A stretch of DNA of 64,000 nt from Streptomyces showdoensis (GCF_039535475.1 NZ_BAAAXG010000026.1:1116001-1180000), one strand, 5' to 3'; positions 28,712 through 37,711 are shown, counted from the first letter of the stretch. Notes: generated by a model from the letters alone, not told the origin. Program-made: numbers and translations.

Positions 28712-30292
28712 CTACAGGGCGAAGGCCGTCACCACCGCCGCGTGGTCCGACGGCCAGGCGTTCGCCGCGACGTCCGGCCACGGCGCGGGCGTGCCGGTGA
28801 CCAGCGTGCGGGAGGCGAGGACGCGCAGGCCGCGGGCGTTGTGCAGGACGTAGTCGATGCGGTCCTGCGGCTCGGGGCGGCCCGCGTGCCCGCCCTCCTC
28901 CGGGTGCACGGGGTGGACCGGCGACCAGGTGTGTCCGGGGTCCCGTACGGGGTCGGGGCGGGCCTCCCGGTAGGAGTCGCGGAACCCCGCCTCCTCGGCG
29001 GCCTTCGTGACCGGCCAGGCGACCTCGGGCCAGTCGAGGTGCGAGGCCGCGTTGAAGTCGCCGACCAGGACCACGGGCCGCGCCCGCCCCGCCGCTCCCC
29101 CCGTGTCCCGGCCCGAGTCCTGGCCGGGGTCCTGCCCCGTGTCCTGCCCGGCCCCCTCCGCGATCCGCCGGAGCGTGTCCCGCATCTGCTCCAGGCGGAC
29201 GTCCTCGTGGGCGATCAGCCGCTCGGCCGGGAGCCCGTCGAAGACGGCCTCGTACGGCCCGTACGGGGTGTGGTGGAGGTGCGCGGTCCACACGTCCACC
29301 TCGTGCTCGCCGTCGACGAGGATCCGGACGCCCGCCGCGCCGTAGAAGCCGACGTCCGGGTCGCCGAGCCGGGCGACGACCGGGTGGCGGCTGAGGATGC
29401 CGAGGTTCTCGCCGGCCTCGTGGTGGTGCCAGCCGAGCGCCTCGGCCAGCTCGCGGGTCGCGGTGCCGCCGGTCTCCTGGAGGCCCACGACGTCGGCGCC
29501 CGAGGCGCGGACGGCGGCGAGCTGCTTGGCCCGGTGGTCGTCGACGAGGGCGCCGCCGAGCCACAGGTTCCAGCTCATGACGGTGAGCCGACGGCCCGCC
29601 ATGGCCCGCAGCCGGTCAGGGGTGACCCCGGTCAGCCCGTCCAGCACCGTCCGTCCGGGGGCCGCCCCGATCGGGGTCACCGAGGGGACCGCGAGCACCG
29701 CGCACCCCGCCGCCTCGGCGGAGGCGACCCCGGTGGGGGTGTCCTCGACGGCCACGCAGCGCGCGGGGTCGACGCCGAGGGCGCGGCAGGCCGCGAGGTA
29801 CGGGTCGGGCTCGGGCTTGGTGCGCTCGGTGTCGTCCGCGGTGACCGAGACGGCGAACCCCGGTGCGCCGAGCGCTCCGAGGGCGTCGAGCACGGTGTCG
29901 GCGACGGCCCGGGGCGAGGCCGTGACCAGGGCGGTCGGCACCCCGTCCCGGGCGAGCGCGGCGAGCAGCGCGAGCGCGCCGGGCCGTGGCACGACCCCGG
30001 CCCGGACCCGCTCGGCGAACTCCCGGTGCAGCTCGGCCGCGAGGGCGTCGGCGGTGGCGGCCCGCGCGGCGAGGACACCGTCCCGGTCACCGGGGGCGCC
30101 GTCCGGCCCGGCCTCCGTCGCCAGCCAGGCCGCCGTGTGCTCGACCGGGCGGCCGAGGACGTCGGGGCGGTCGGCCTCGGTGAGGGGGCGGCCCGCGACC
30201 TGTTCCACCGCCTCCCACCACAGGCCCTCGGTGTCGACGAGCGTGCCGTCCATGTCGAACAGAACGGCGTGCAGGGGGAGTTCGTTGGTCAC
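28712..30292 (-). CDS. HAD phosphatase fused to endonuclease/exonuclease/phosphatase (EEP) domain
   Basis: 526 residues in one frame. Residues 1 to about 225 are a HAD-IA hydrolase (FDMDGTLVDTE with Asp 13 and 15, VTASPRAVADTV, TKPEPDPYLAAC, VEDTPTGVASAEAAG). Residues 236-526 are an EEP-family domain (MSWNLWLGG, VVGLQETGG, GILSRHP, VLVGDFNA, SDHAAVVTA). EEP enzymes cleave phosphodiesters or phosphomonoesters with Mg2+. The join is short, and neither internal ATG (29602, 29578) has a ribosome site, so this looks like a true two-domain enzyme. It is last in the ABC-transporter operon, so it may strip phosphate from the imported compound. The start at 30292 has only a weak GAGAAAG site. Confidence 0.78.
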   Translation of the reverse strand: MTNELPLHAVLFDMDGTLVDTEGLWWEAVEQVAGRPLTEADRPDVLGRPVEHTAAWLATEAGPDGAPGDRDGVLAARAATADALAAELHREFAERVRAGVVPRPGALALLAALARDGVPTALVTASPRAVADTVLDALGALGAPGFAVSVTADDTERTKPEPDPYLAACRALGVDPARCVAVEDTPTGVASAEAAGCAVLAVPSVTPIGAAPGRTVLDGLTGVTPDRLRAMAGRRLTVMSWNLWLGGALVDDHRAKQLAAVRASGADVVGLQETGGTATRELAEALGWHHHEAGENLGILSRHPVVARLGDPDVGFYGAAGVRILVDGEHEVDVWTAHLHHTPYGPYEAVFDGLPAERLIAHEDVRLEQMRDTLRRIAEGAGQDTGQDPGQDSGRDTGGAAGRARPVVLVGDFNAASHLDWPEVAWPVTKAAEEAGFRDSYREARPDPVRDPGHTWSPVHPVHPEEGGHAGRPEPQDRIDYVLHNARGLRVLASRTLVTGTPAPWPDVAANAWPSDHAAVVTAFAL

Positions 30293-30324
30293 GCTGGTCG
30301 CTTTCTCTATCGCTTCGTACAAGA

Positions 30325-30362
30325 GCGGCTCGCGCCACCGGTCCAGTTGTCGCGCGAGCCGC
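30325..30362 (-). terminator. Intercistronic hairpin, possible attenuator
   Basis: GCGGCTCGCGC (30325-30335) pairs perfectly with 30352-30362 around a 16-nt loop, in the 74-bp gap between the ATPase and the HAD-EEP gene. It may partly terminate the transcript or protect the upstream mRNA end. Confidence 0.45.
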
Positions 30363-30366
30363 GGTC

Positions 30367-31452
30367 TCAGGGGGTGCGGCGCTCCGCGACGAGGACCGGG
30401 CGCTCGCGCGGGGTCACCGTGACGGCGTCGCCGGCGGCGAGGGCGGCGGCCTCGTGGGTGGGCAGGTCTGCCTTGACCTCGGTGGTGTCGGCCAGCCGGA
30501 CGGTGAGCCGGGTGGTGGCCCCGAGGAAGGCCGTGGCCACGACACGGGCGGAACAGGCGCCGTCCGTACCGACCTTGAGGTCCTCGGGACGGACGAGGAC
30601 GTCGACCTCCGCCGTCGCGGGCGGCTCGCCGTCGACGGGGAGGCGGCGGCCGAGGACCTCGACCGTGCCGCCGTCGAGGCGTCCGGGGATCCGGCTCATG
30701 GTGCCGACGAACTCGGCGACGAAGGCGGTCGCGGGACGCCCGTACAGCTCGGCGGGGGCCGCGCACTGTTCGAGGCGCCCGGCGCGCATGACGGCGACCC
30801 GGTCGGCCATGGACAGGGCCTCCTCCTGGTCGTGCGTCACGAAGAGCGTGGTGATGCCGAGTTCGGACTGGATCCGGCGGATCTCCTCGCGCAGGGTGAG
30901 CCGCACCTTGGCGTCGAGCGCGGACAACGGCTCGTCGAGGAGCAGGACGCGCGGGCGCAGCGCGAGGGCGCGGGCGAGGGCGACGCGCTGCTGCTGACCG
31001 CCGGAGAGCTGGTGCGGGAAGCGCCCGCCCTTGTCGCCGAGGCCGACGAGGTCGAGCAGTTCGGCCGCCTGCCTGCGGCGTTCGGTCTTGCCGGTCTTGC
31101 GCATGCGCAGGCCGAAGGCGACGTTGTCGACGCAGTCGAGGTGGGGGAAGAGGCTGTACGACTGGAAGACCATGCCCGCGTCGCGCCGGTGGGCCGGCAC
31201 GTGGGTGATGTCCCGGCCGTCGACGAGCACCGCCCCGGAGTCGGGGGTCTCGAAGCCGGCGAGCATGCGCAGGGCGGTGGTCTTGCCGCAGCCGGAGGGG
31301 CCGAGCAGGGCGAGCAGCTCGCCGGGCCGGACGGTCAGGTCGAGCCCGTCGAGCGCGGTGGTCGGCCCGAACTGGCGTCGCAGGCCGCGGAATTCGACGG
31401 TGGCGGCCTCGGCGGTGGCGGCGGGCGCGGCGTCGGTGGTGGTGACGGTCAT
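30367..31452 (-). CDS. ABC transporter ATPase (phosphonate/iron/polyamine type, with TOBE)
   Basis: 361 residues. Walker A is GPSGCGKTT (Lys 57), the Q-loop VFQSYSLFPHL, the signature LSGGQQQRVALARALA, Walker B VLLLDEPLSALD and the switch VTHDQEEALSMADR. The C-terminal 110 residues form a TOBE-type regulatory domain (VLVRPEDLKVG). AAGGGA lies ahead of the ATG. Starts 2 bp after the second permease. The class includes importers for 2-aminoethylphosphonate, ferric iron and polyamines. Confidence 0.9.
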   Translation of the reverse strand: MTVTTTDAAPAATAEAATVEFRGLRRQFGPTTALDGLDLTVRPGELLALLGPSGCGKTTALRMLAGFETPDSGAVLVDGRDITHVPAHRRDAGMVFQSYSLFPHLDCVDNVAFGLRMRKTGKTERRRQAAELLDLVGLGDKGGRFPHQLSGGQQQRVALARALALRPRVLLLDEPLSALDAKVRLTLREEIRRIQSELGITTLFVTHDQEEALSMADRVAVMRAGRLEQCAAPAELYGRPATAFVAEFVGTMSRIPGRLDGGTVEVLGRRLPVDGEPPATAEVDVLVRPEDLKVGTDGACSARVVATAFLGATTRLTVRLADTTEVKADLPTHEAAALAAGDAVTVTPRERPVLVAERRTP

Positions 31453-31454
31453 GG

Positions 31455-32303
31455 TTATCCCTTGGCGGTACGGGTGCGGCGGGCGCCGGGCGCGCGGCCG
31501 CCGGCCCCGGCGAGGGCCAGGAGCAGCACCCAGGTGACGAGGAGGCTGAGCACGGAGACGGCCACGGACATCTGGGCCTGGGAGCCGGAGATGTTCACGA
31601 TCCACACGGCGAAGGGCCGGAAGCCGAGCAGCTGGGCGACGGTGTACTCGCCGAGGACCAGGGCCAGGACGAGGAAGGCCGCGTTCATCAGCGCGCCGCG
31701 CAGGTTCGGCAGCACCGCGGTGACCAGGGCCCGGACCGGTCCGGCGCCGCAGCTGCGGGCGGCCTCGACGAGGGTGCGGACGTCGACGGCGCGCAGGCCG
31801 GCGTCGAGGGCCCGGTAGGTGAAGGGCAGCGCCATCACCACGTACGCGAGGACCAGGACGACGGGGAAGTCCGGGTTCTGCAGGGCGACGAAGGTCTGGA
31901 AGAGGGGGGTGCGGGCCAAGTGCTCGGGGCCCCACTTCAGGACGGTGCCGAGGCCGGCGACGAAGGCGATGGGCGGCACGACGAGCGGCAGCGAGCAGAC
32001 CGCCTCGACGACCGGGCGCAGCCGGGGCGCGCCGAGCCGCAGGGCGACCAGGGCGGGCACCATGAGCAGCAGGACGACGGCGATGGTGACGGCGGCGAGG
32101 CCGAGCGAGAGCAGCAGGCTGGAGGTGAAGCCCTCGGTGCCGATGATCTTCGTGTACGCGTCGAGGGTGAGGCCCTGGCCCGGGACGTCGACGGTGAAGA
32201 CGACGGAGGCGGCGAGCGGCACCAGGAAGTAGAGCCCGGCGAGGCCGAGGACCCAGCGGCGCCACTGGGGGCTCCGGGGAGCGGTGGGGGTCAGGCGAGC
32301 CAT
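31455..32303 (-). CDS. ABC transporter permease, second subunit
   Basis: 282 residues with six predicted helices and the inner-membrane EAA loop (VEAARSCGAGPVRALVTAVLPNLRGAL), which contacts the ATPase. The ATG lies inside the end of the preceding permease gene (13-bp overlap), showing tight coupling. Confidence 0.88.
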   Translation of the reverse strand: MARLTPTAPRSPQWRRWVLGLAGLYFLVPLAASVVFTVDVPGQGLTLDAYTKIIGTEGFTSSLLLSLGLAAVTIAVVLLLMVPALVALRLGAPRLRPVVEAVCSLPLVVPPIAFVAGLGTVLKWGPEHLARTPLFQTFVALQNPDFPVVLVLAYVVMALPFTYRALDAGLRAVDVRTLVEAARSCGAGPVRALVTAVLPNLRGALMNAAFLVLALVLGEYTVAQLLGFRPFAVWIVNISGSQAQMSVAVSVLSLLVTWVLLLALAGAGGRAPGARRTRTAKG

Positions 32304-33226
32304 CGGGAGCTCCGGCGTTGCAGGGGCAGGTAGACGGCCATGACGAGCCCGGCGACGACGACCATGTCGAGGCTGAGGGCGAGCGCCACGTTCTCCTGGC
32401 CGACGAGGACGTTGCCGGAGAGGGCGTCGGAGATCTGCAGGGTGACGAGCGGGACGGCGCTGCCGACCATCGCGGCGGCCGTGGCGTACGCGGCGAAGGC
32501 GCTGCCGAAGAGCAGCACGAGCCCGCCGAGCAGGCTGGGCAGCAGCACGGGCAGGGCGACGTGCCGCCAGTACTGGACGGTGGTGGCGCCGTTGCTGCGG
32601 GCGGCCTCGCGCCACTGGGTGCGCAGGCCGTCGAGGGCGGGGGTGATGGTGAGCACCATGAGCGGGACGAGGAAGTACAGGTAGACGACGACCAGGCCCC
32701 AGAAGCTGTAGAGGCTCCAGCCCTTGTCGGCGAGGCCGAGGTGCCGGGTGAGGACGCCGGCGTTGCCGAGGGTGGCGACGAAGGCGAAGGCGAGCGGGAC
32801 GCCGCCGAAGTTGGCGAGCACGCCGGAGGCGGTGAGCACGGCCTCGCGCAGGGCGCGGGAGCCGGTCACGACGGCCTGGGCGAGCGGCAGTCCGAGCAGG
32901 GCGGCGAGGACGGCGGCGGTCGCGGAGAGCTTGACGCTGCCGATCAGGGCGGTGAGGTAGGCGCCCTGGAGGGAGGTGGCCAGGTTCCCCGTGCCGTACG
33001 AGGCGGGGCCGCCGGCCGGGTCGTCGACGGTGAACGCGCCGCCGAGCATGGCGATCGCGGGGACGCCGAAGGCGACCGCGGTGAAGGCCAGCAGCGGGAC
33101 GGCGGCGAGCCAGGCGGGGGCGCGGCGGCGGCGCGGCCGGGCATCGGGCCCGGCGCCGGGGGCGCGGCCCCGCCGCTTCCCGGAACCGGTCCGGGAGGCG
33201 GCGGGGGTGGTCAGGGTGCTCGTCAT
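32291..33226 (-). CDS. ABC transporter permease, first subunit
   Basis: 311 residues with a 35-residue basic cytoplasmic lead, six helices and the EAA loop (REAARSNGATTVQYWRHVALPVLLPSL). Start overlaps the binding-protein stop by 4 bp. Pairs with the second permease to form the channel. Confidence 0.88.
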   Translation of the reverse strand: MTSTLTTPAASRTGSGKRRGRAPGAGPDARPRRRRAPAWLAAVPLLAFTAVAFGVPAIAMLGGAFTVDDPAGGPASYGTGNLATSLQGAYLTALIGSVKLSATAAVLAALLGLPLAQAVVTGSRALREAVLTASGVLANFGGVPLAFAFVATLGNAGVLTRHLGLADKGWSLYSFWGLVVVYLYFLVPLMVLTITPALDGLRTQWREAARSNGATTVQYWRHVALPVLLPSLLGGLVLLFGSAFAAYATAAAMVGSAVPLVTLQISDALSGNVLVGQENVALALSLDMVVVAGLVMAVYLPLQRRSSRWLA

Positions 33227-34395
33227 CCGGAGACGGCCTTGCCCCAGCCCTGCGCGAGGACCGTCTTGGCCTTGGCCTGCTGGGCCTCGGTCGGGAAGGA
33301 CGGGATGCCGGAGACGGCGGGCAGCTTGAGGGCGGCCTGCGCGTCGAGGGTGCCGGCCTTGTCCATGGCGGGCATCAGGACGGGGCGGGCGAAGCCCTTG
33401 AGCCAGAGGTTCTGGCCCTCGGCGCTGTAGAGGTACTCCTGCCACAGGCGGGCGGCGGCGGGGTGCGGGGCGTCCTTGTTGATCGCCTGGGAGTAGTACA
33501 TGGCGTAGCGGCCGTCGGTGGGGACGGCGACCTTCCAGTCGAGGCCCTTGGCCTTGAACTCCTGGGCGTAGCCGGCGTTGAGGTAGTCCCAGTCGATGCT
33601 GATGGGCGTCTCGCCCTTCTCGACGGTGGCCGGGGTGGACTCGACGGGGGTGTAGTTGCCGTTCTTCTTCAGCGCGGCGAAGAAGTCGAGGCCGGGCTGG
33701 ATGTCGTCGAAGGAGCCGCCCTGGGCGAGCGCGGCCGCGTAGACGCCGCCGAAGGCGGAGCCGGACTTGGTGGGGTTGCCGTTGAGGGCGACCTGGCCCT
33801 TGTACTCGGGCTTGAGGAGGTCCTTGAAGGTGGCGGGGCAGTTCTTGACCCGCTTGGCGTCGCAGCCGATGGAGACGTAGCCGCCGTAGTCGTTGTACCA
33901 GCGGGCCTTCGGGTCCTTCTGGCCCTCGGGGATGTCGTTCCAGGCCGCGACCTTGTACGGGGCGAGGAGGCCCTGCTGGGCGGCGCTGAGCGCGAAGGAG
34001 CTGCCGAGGTCCAGGACGTCGGGGGCGCGGTCCTGGCCCTTGCGGGAGGTGACGGCGTTGACCTCGTCCTGGCTGGAGGCGTCCGGGTTCTCGACCTCGA
34101 CCTTGATCCCGTACTTCTGCTGGAAGCCGTCGATGAGGGCGCCGTAGTTGGCCCAGTCGCGGGGCAGCGCGATGGCGTGCAGCGCGCCCTCCTTCTTGGC
34201 CGCCTTCACGAGGGCGTCCATGCCGCCGAAGTCGGCGGCGGAGGCCGCGGTGGCGGCGTTCTTGCCGTCGGGCGTGGTGGCGGCGTTCTCGGGGGCCGCG
34301 CCGCAGGCGGTGAGGGCGAGGGCGGCGACGAGGGCGAGGGAGCCGCCGAGGGCGGCGGTTCTCGGGAGGCTCAGCGGGGGCGTGGGGACGGGCAC
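33223..34395 (-). CDS. ABC transporter substrate-binding lipoprotein
   Basis: 390 residues with signal peptide and lipobox ALTAC, so it is anchored outside the membrane. The mature part (FGGMDALVKAAKKEGALHAIALPRDWANYGALI at its start, then a PDVLDLGSS strand and TPISIDWDYLNAGY) belongs to the family that binds 2-aminoethylphosphonate, ferric iron or polyamines. The ligand is unproven; the linked phosphatase domains make a phosphonate or phosphate ester the more likely choice. GTG 34395 has GGAGAA five nt upstream. First gene of the minus-strand operon. Confidence 0.85.
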   Translation of the reverse strand: MPVPTPPLSLPRTAALGGSLALVAALALTACGAAPENAATTPDGKNAATAASAADFGGMDALVKAAKKEGALHAIALPRDWANYGALIDGFQQKYGIKVEVENPDASSQDEVNAVTSRKGQDRAPDVLDLGSSFALSAAQQGLLAPYKVAAWNDIPEGQKDPKARWYNDYGGYVSIGCDAKRVKNCPATFKDLLKPEYKGQVALNGNPTKSGSAFGGVYAAALAQGGSFDDIQPGLDFFAALKKNGNYTPVESTPATVEKGETPISIDWDYLNAGYAQEFKAKGLDWKVAVPTDGRYAMYYSQAINKDAPHPAAARLWQEYLYSAEGQNLWLKGFARPVLMPAMDKAGTLDAQAALKLPAVSGIPSFPTEAQQAKAKTVLAQGWGKAVSG

Positions 34396-34434
34396 GGCTT
34401 CTCCAGGGGAGCGTCGGTCCAGGGGAGAGGTGAT

Positions 34435-34454
34435 CAACTTGTATGGACAAGTTG
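34435..34454. promoter_or_regulatory. Perfect palindrome, probable GntR operator
   Basis: CAACTTGT and ACAAGTTG are 8-bp perfect arms around ATGG. The site sits 40 bp upstream of the binding-protein start, in the divergent gap shared with the GntR-family gene. Form and location suit a GntR/HutC repressor operator. Confidence 0.65.
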
Positions 34455-34613
34455 GCCCCAGTACGCCGGGCGTCCGTGACGTGAACATGAACGGCAAGGG
34501 AACGGCCGCCCGCCATTCCCTGCACATTGGCAACGCTTTTCGGCCACTGACACGCTCAACTAGGCTGATGCCACTGCGCACTGAGGACGTCCTCGAAGCG
34601 CGAAGGGGGAACC

Positions 34614-35357
34614 ATGCCGACGCCACGCCACGAGCGGATCGCCGAGGAACTGCGGCGGGCCATCGACCGCGAGGAGTACGCGGTCGGCAGCCGGCTGCCG
34701 ACCGAGGCCGAGCTAGCCGCCCGCCACGACGCCTCCCGCGGCACCGTCCGCCAGGCCCTCGCCGCCCTCACCGCCGAGGGCCTGATCGGCTCCCGCCAGG
34801 GCGCCCGCCGGGTGGTCCTGGCCGGCCGCCGCAGCCAGAGCTTCGCCGAGCTGCGCAGCTTCGCCCAGTGGGCCCAGGCCATGGGCCGCACGGCGACCGG
34901 CCGGGTGGTCGAGCAGGAGTACCGCCCCGCCACCGCCGAGGACGCCGCCCGCCTCCACCTCGCCCCGGGCACCCCGCTCCTCAACGTGCTCCGGCTGCGC
35001 GGCCTGGACGGCGAGCCGGTGCTGATCGAGCGGAGCGTCTACGCCGACTGGATCTCCCCGACCGTCGCCTCCCTCGACCCGGAGTGCGCCTCGGTCACCC
35101 AGCGCCTGTACGAGGACACCGGCCTGGTCTTCGCCCACGGCGAGCACGTCATCGATGCCGTCGCCGCCGGCGCCCGCGACGCCGCCCTCCTCACCGTCCG
35201 CCGCACCAGCCCGCTGCTCCGCGTCCGCCGCGTCACCACGACCCACGACGGCCGCCCGGTCGAATGGTCCGACGACCGCTACCGCCCGGACGCGGTGAGC
35301 TTCACCGTCCACAACTCGATCGCCAACAACGCGCTGTCCCGGACGACGGCGGGCTGA
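34614..35357 (+). CDS. GntR-family (HutC/UTRA) regulator
   Basis: 247 residues. Residues 5-70 are a GntR winged helix (RLPTEAELAARHDASRGTVRQALAALTAEGLI); residues 85-240 are a UTRA ligand domain (LLNVLRLRGLDGEPVLIERSVYA and RRVTTTHDGRPVEWSDDRYR). AAGGGGG precedes the ATG. It is divergent from the ABC operon and is likely its local repressor, relieved by the imported compound or a derivative. Confidence 0.88.
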   Translation: MPTPRHERIAEELRRAIDREEYAVGSRLPTEAELAARHDASRGTVRQALAALTAEGLIGSRQGARRVVLAGRRSQSFAELRSFAQWAQAMGRTATGRVVEQEYRPATAEDAARLHLAPGTPLLNVLRLRGLDGEPVLIERSVYADWISPTVASLDPECASVTQRLYEDTGLVFAHGEHVIDAVAAGARDAALLTVRRTSPLLRVRRVTTTHDGRPVEWSDDRYRPDAVSFTVHNSIANNALSRTTAG

Positions 35358-35416
35358 CGCGGCGGGCGCCGGGCTGACGCGGCGGGCGCCGGGCTGACGC
35401 GGCGGGCGCCGGGCTG
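35351..35416. repeat. 20-bp tandem repeat, 3.3 copies
   Basis: GGGCTGACGCGGCGGGCGCC occurs three times in perfect tandem (35351-35370, 35371-35390, 35391-35410) plus a 6-bp partial copy. The first copy contains the GntR stop codon. It fills most of the gap before the XPB gene. Copy number probably varies by slippage. Confidence 0.85.
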
Positions 35417-35487
35417 CCCCTTCCCGCGCCGGTCGGGCAGACTGGATGTTTGGCCACGTTCGGCCGCGCGGAAGGGAAGCACGACAC

Positions 35488-37128
35488 GTGAACGGTCCAC
35501 TGATCGTCCAGAGCGACAAGACGCTCCTGCTGGAGGTCGACCACGAGCAGGCCGAGGCCTGCCGGCGGGTCATCGCGCCCTTCGCGGAGCTGGAGCGGGC
35601 GCCCGAGCACATCCACACCTACCGGGTCACCCCGCTCGGCCTGTGGAACGCGCGGGCCGCCGGGCACGACGCCGAGCAGGTCGTGGACGCGCTGGTGGAG
35701 TTCTCCCGGTACCCGGTGCCGCACGCGCTGCTCGTCGACATCGCAGAGACCATGGCCCGCTACGGGCGCCTCACCCTGTCCAAGCACCCCACGCACGGGC
35801 TGGTGCTCACCACCACCGACCGGCCGGTCCTGGAGGAGGTGCTGCGCTCGAAGAAGGTGCAGCCGCTGGTCGGGGAGCGGATCGACCCGGACACCGTGGC
35901 CGTGCACCCCTCCGAGCGGGGCCAGATCAAGCAGACCCTGCTCAAGCTGGGCTGGCCGGCCGAGGACCTCGCCGGGTACGTGGACGGCGAGGCGCACCGG
36001 ATCGACCTCGCCGAGGACGGCTGGGCCCTGCGCCCGTACCAGCAGCAGGCCGTCGAGGGCTTCTGGCACGGCGGCTCCGGCGTCGTCGTACTGCCCTGCG
36101 GGGCGGGAAAGACGCTGGTCGGAGCGGGTGCCATGGCCAAGGCCAAGGCGACCACCCTGATCCTGGTGACCAACACGGTCTCGGCCCGGCAGTGGAAGCA
36201 CGAGCTGGTGAAGCGGACCTCGCTCACCGAGGACGAGATCGGCGAGTACAGCGGGACCCGCAAGGAGATCCGGCCGGTCACCATCGCCACGTACCAGGTG
36301 CTCACCACCCGCCGGAAGGGGATCTACCCCCACCTGGAGCTCTTCGACTCCCGCGACTGGGGCCTGATCGTCTACGACGAGGTGCACCTGCTGCCGGCCC
36401 CCGTCTTCAAGTTCACCGCCGACCTCCAGGCGCGCCGCCGGCTCGGCCTCACGGCGACGCTGGTACGCGAGGACGGGCGCGAGTCCGACGTCTTCTCGCT
36501 GATCGGGCCCAAGCGCTTCGACGCGCCGTGGAAGGAGATCGAGGCGCAGGGCTACATCGCGCCCGCCGACTGCGTCGAGGTCCGGGTCGACCTGACCGAC
36601 TCGGAGCGGCTCGCCTACGCGACGGCGGAGGCGGAGGAGAAGTACCGCTTCTGCGCGACGACGGCGACCAAGCGGAAGGTGACCGAGGCGCTGGTCAAGA
36701 AGTTCGCCGGGCAGCAGATCCTCGTCATCGGCCAGTACATCGACCAGCTCGACGAGCTCGGCGAGCACCTGAACGCCCCGGTGATCAAGGGCGAGACCTC
36801 GAACGCGCAGCGCGAGAAGCTCTTCGACGCGTTCCGCAACGGCGAGATCAGCGTGCTGGTCGTCTCCAAGGTCGCGAACTTCTCGATCGACCTGCCCGAG
36901 GCGACGGTCGCCATCCAGGTCTCGGGCACCTTCGGCTCCCGGCAGGAGGAGGCCCAGCGGCTGGGCCGGGTGCTCCGCCCGAAGGCCGACGGCCACCAGG
37001 CGCACTTCTACTCGGTCGTCGCCCGCGACACGATCGACCAGGACTTCGCCGCGCACCGGCAGCGCTTCCTGGCCGAGCAGGGGTACGCGTACCGGATCCT
37101 CGACGCGAGCGAGCTGCTGGCGCCCTGA
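35488..37128 (+). CDS. XPB/Ssl2-family DNA repair helicase
   Basis: 546 residues, the usual size of bacterial XPB. An N-terminal XPB-specific region (about 1-180) precedes a superfamily 2 core: Q-like LRPYQQQAVEGFW, Walker A CGAGKT (Lys near 208), DEVH box (297-300), TATLVREDG and the C-terminal motif VI QRLGRVLRPK. Bacterial XPB unwinds DNA 3' to 5' with ATP and is linked to excision repair. GTG 35488 has GGAAGGGAAG 8 nt upstream. Its partner-type protein lies at 26091. Confidence 0.9.
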   Translation: MNGPLIVQSDKTLLLEVDHEQAEACRRVIAPFAELERAPEHIHTYRVTPLGLWNARAAGHDAEQVVDALVEFSRYPVPHALLVDIAETMARYGRLTLSKHPTHGLVLTTTDRPVLEEVLRSKKVQPLVGERIDPDTVAVHPSERGQIKQTLLKLGWPAEDLAGYVDGEAHRIDLAEDGWALRPYQQQAVEGFWHGGSGVVVLPCGAGKTLVGAGAMAKAKATTLILVTNTVSARQWKHELVKRTSLTEDEIGEYSGTRKEIRPVTIATYQVLTTRRKGIYPHLELFDSRDWGLIVYDEVHLLPAPVFKFTADLQARRRLGLTATLVREDGRESDVFSLIGPKRFDAPWKEIEAQGYIAPADCVEVRVDLTDSERLAYATAEAEEKYRFCATTATKRKVTEALVKKFAGQQILVIGQYIDQLDELGEHLNAPVIKGETSNAQREKLFDAFRNGEISVLVVSKVANFSIDLPEATVAIQVSGTFGSRQEEAQRLGRVLRPKADGHQAHFYSVVARDTIDQDFAAHRQRFLAEQGYAYRILDASELLAP

Positions 37129-37134
37129 GGAACG

Positions 37135-37168
37135 GGAAGGGCGGCCCCGGGCACGGGGCCGCCCTTCC
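37135..37168. terminator. 14-bp perfect hairpin terminator
   Basis: Stem 37135-37148 with 37155-37168, 6-nt loop, seven bases after the XPB stop. It lies between convergent genes and may serve both. Confidence 0.82.
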
Positions 37169-37186
37169 GCCTCCGCCGGGTCCGGA

Positions 37187-37711
37187 CTACCAGCGCGGGA
37201 CGCCGCCCCACAGCTGGTTGGCGCCCTTGTGGCAGCTCCACTGGTTCGCCCGCGCGCCCCAGGTCGAGCTCCAGCCGCCGATCTCCAGGCACTTGCCGCT
37301 GTGGACGTTGACGAGGGCCATGGCCCCGGTGCCGTCGCCGGGGTAGTCGATCGCGTACCAGACCTGGTTGGCACCGCCGGTGCAGTCCCACTGTCCGACG
37401 GCGGCGCCGTCGTTCGTGCCCCAGCCGACGACCTCCAGGCACTTGCCCGAGTTCTTGTTGATCAGCCGCCAGCGGTTGTCGGGGTACTGCTGGTCGAAGT
37501 ACCAGGTCTGGTGGAGCTGGTCGCTGCAGGGCCACTGGCTGGCGACCGCGCCGTTGTTCTTCGACTGCTGGTAGATCTCCAGGCACAGGCCGCTGGAGCC
37601 GTTGGTCACTCGCTGGACGTTCATCGCCGCCGCCGGCGTGGCCGCCATGCCGATGAGGAAGGTGAACGCCAGAGCGAGTCCGCCGATGAAAGAGCGTCGT
37701 AGCGATCGCAT
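37187..37711 (-). CDS. Secreted ricin B-type lectin
   Basis: 174 residues: a signal peptide (RSLRRSFIGG, hydrophobic core, ATPAAA) and one ricin B beta-trefoil of three subdomains. Each ends in a QxW-type motif (QTWYFD, QVWYAI, QLWGGV) and holds an SGxCLE motif. There is no attached enzyme, so it is a free carbohydrate-binding protein. ATG 37711 and 37714 are both possible; GGGGGA lies just upstream. Confidence 0.85.
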   Translation of the reverse strand: MRSLRRSFIGGLALAFTFLIGMAATPAAAMNVQRVTNGSSGLCLEIYQQSKNNGAVASQWPCSDQLHQTWYFDQQYPDNRWRLINKNSGKCLEVVGWGTNDGAAVGQWDCTGGANQVWYAIDYPGDGTGAMALVNVHSGKCLEIGGWSSTWGARANQWSCHKGANQLWGGVPRW

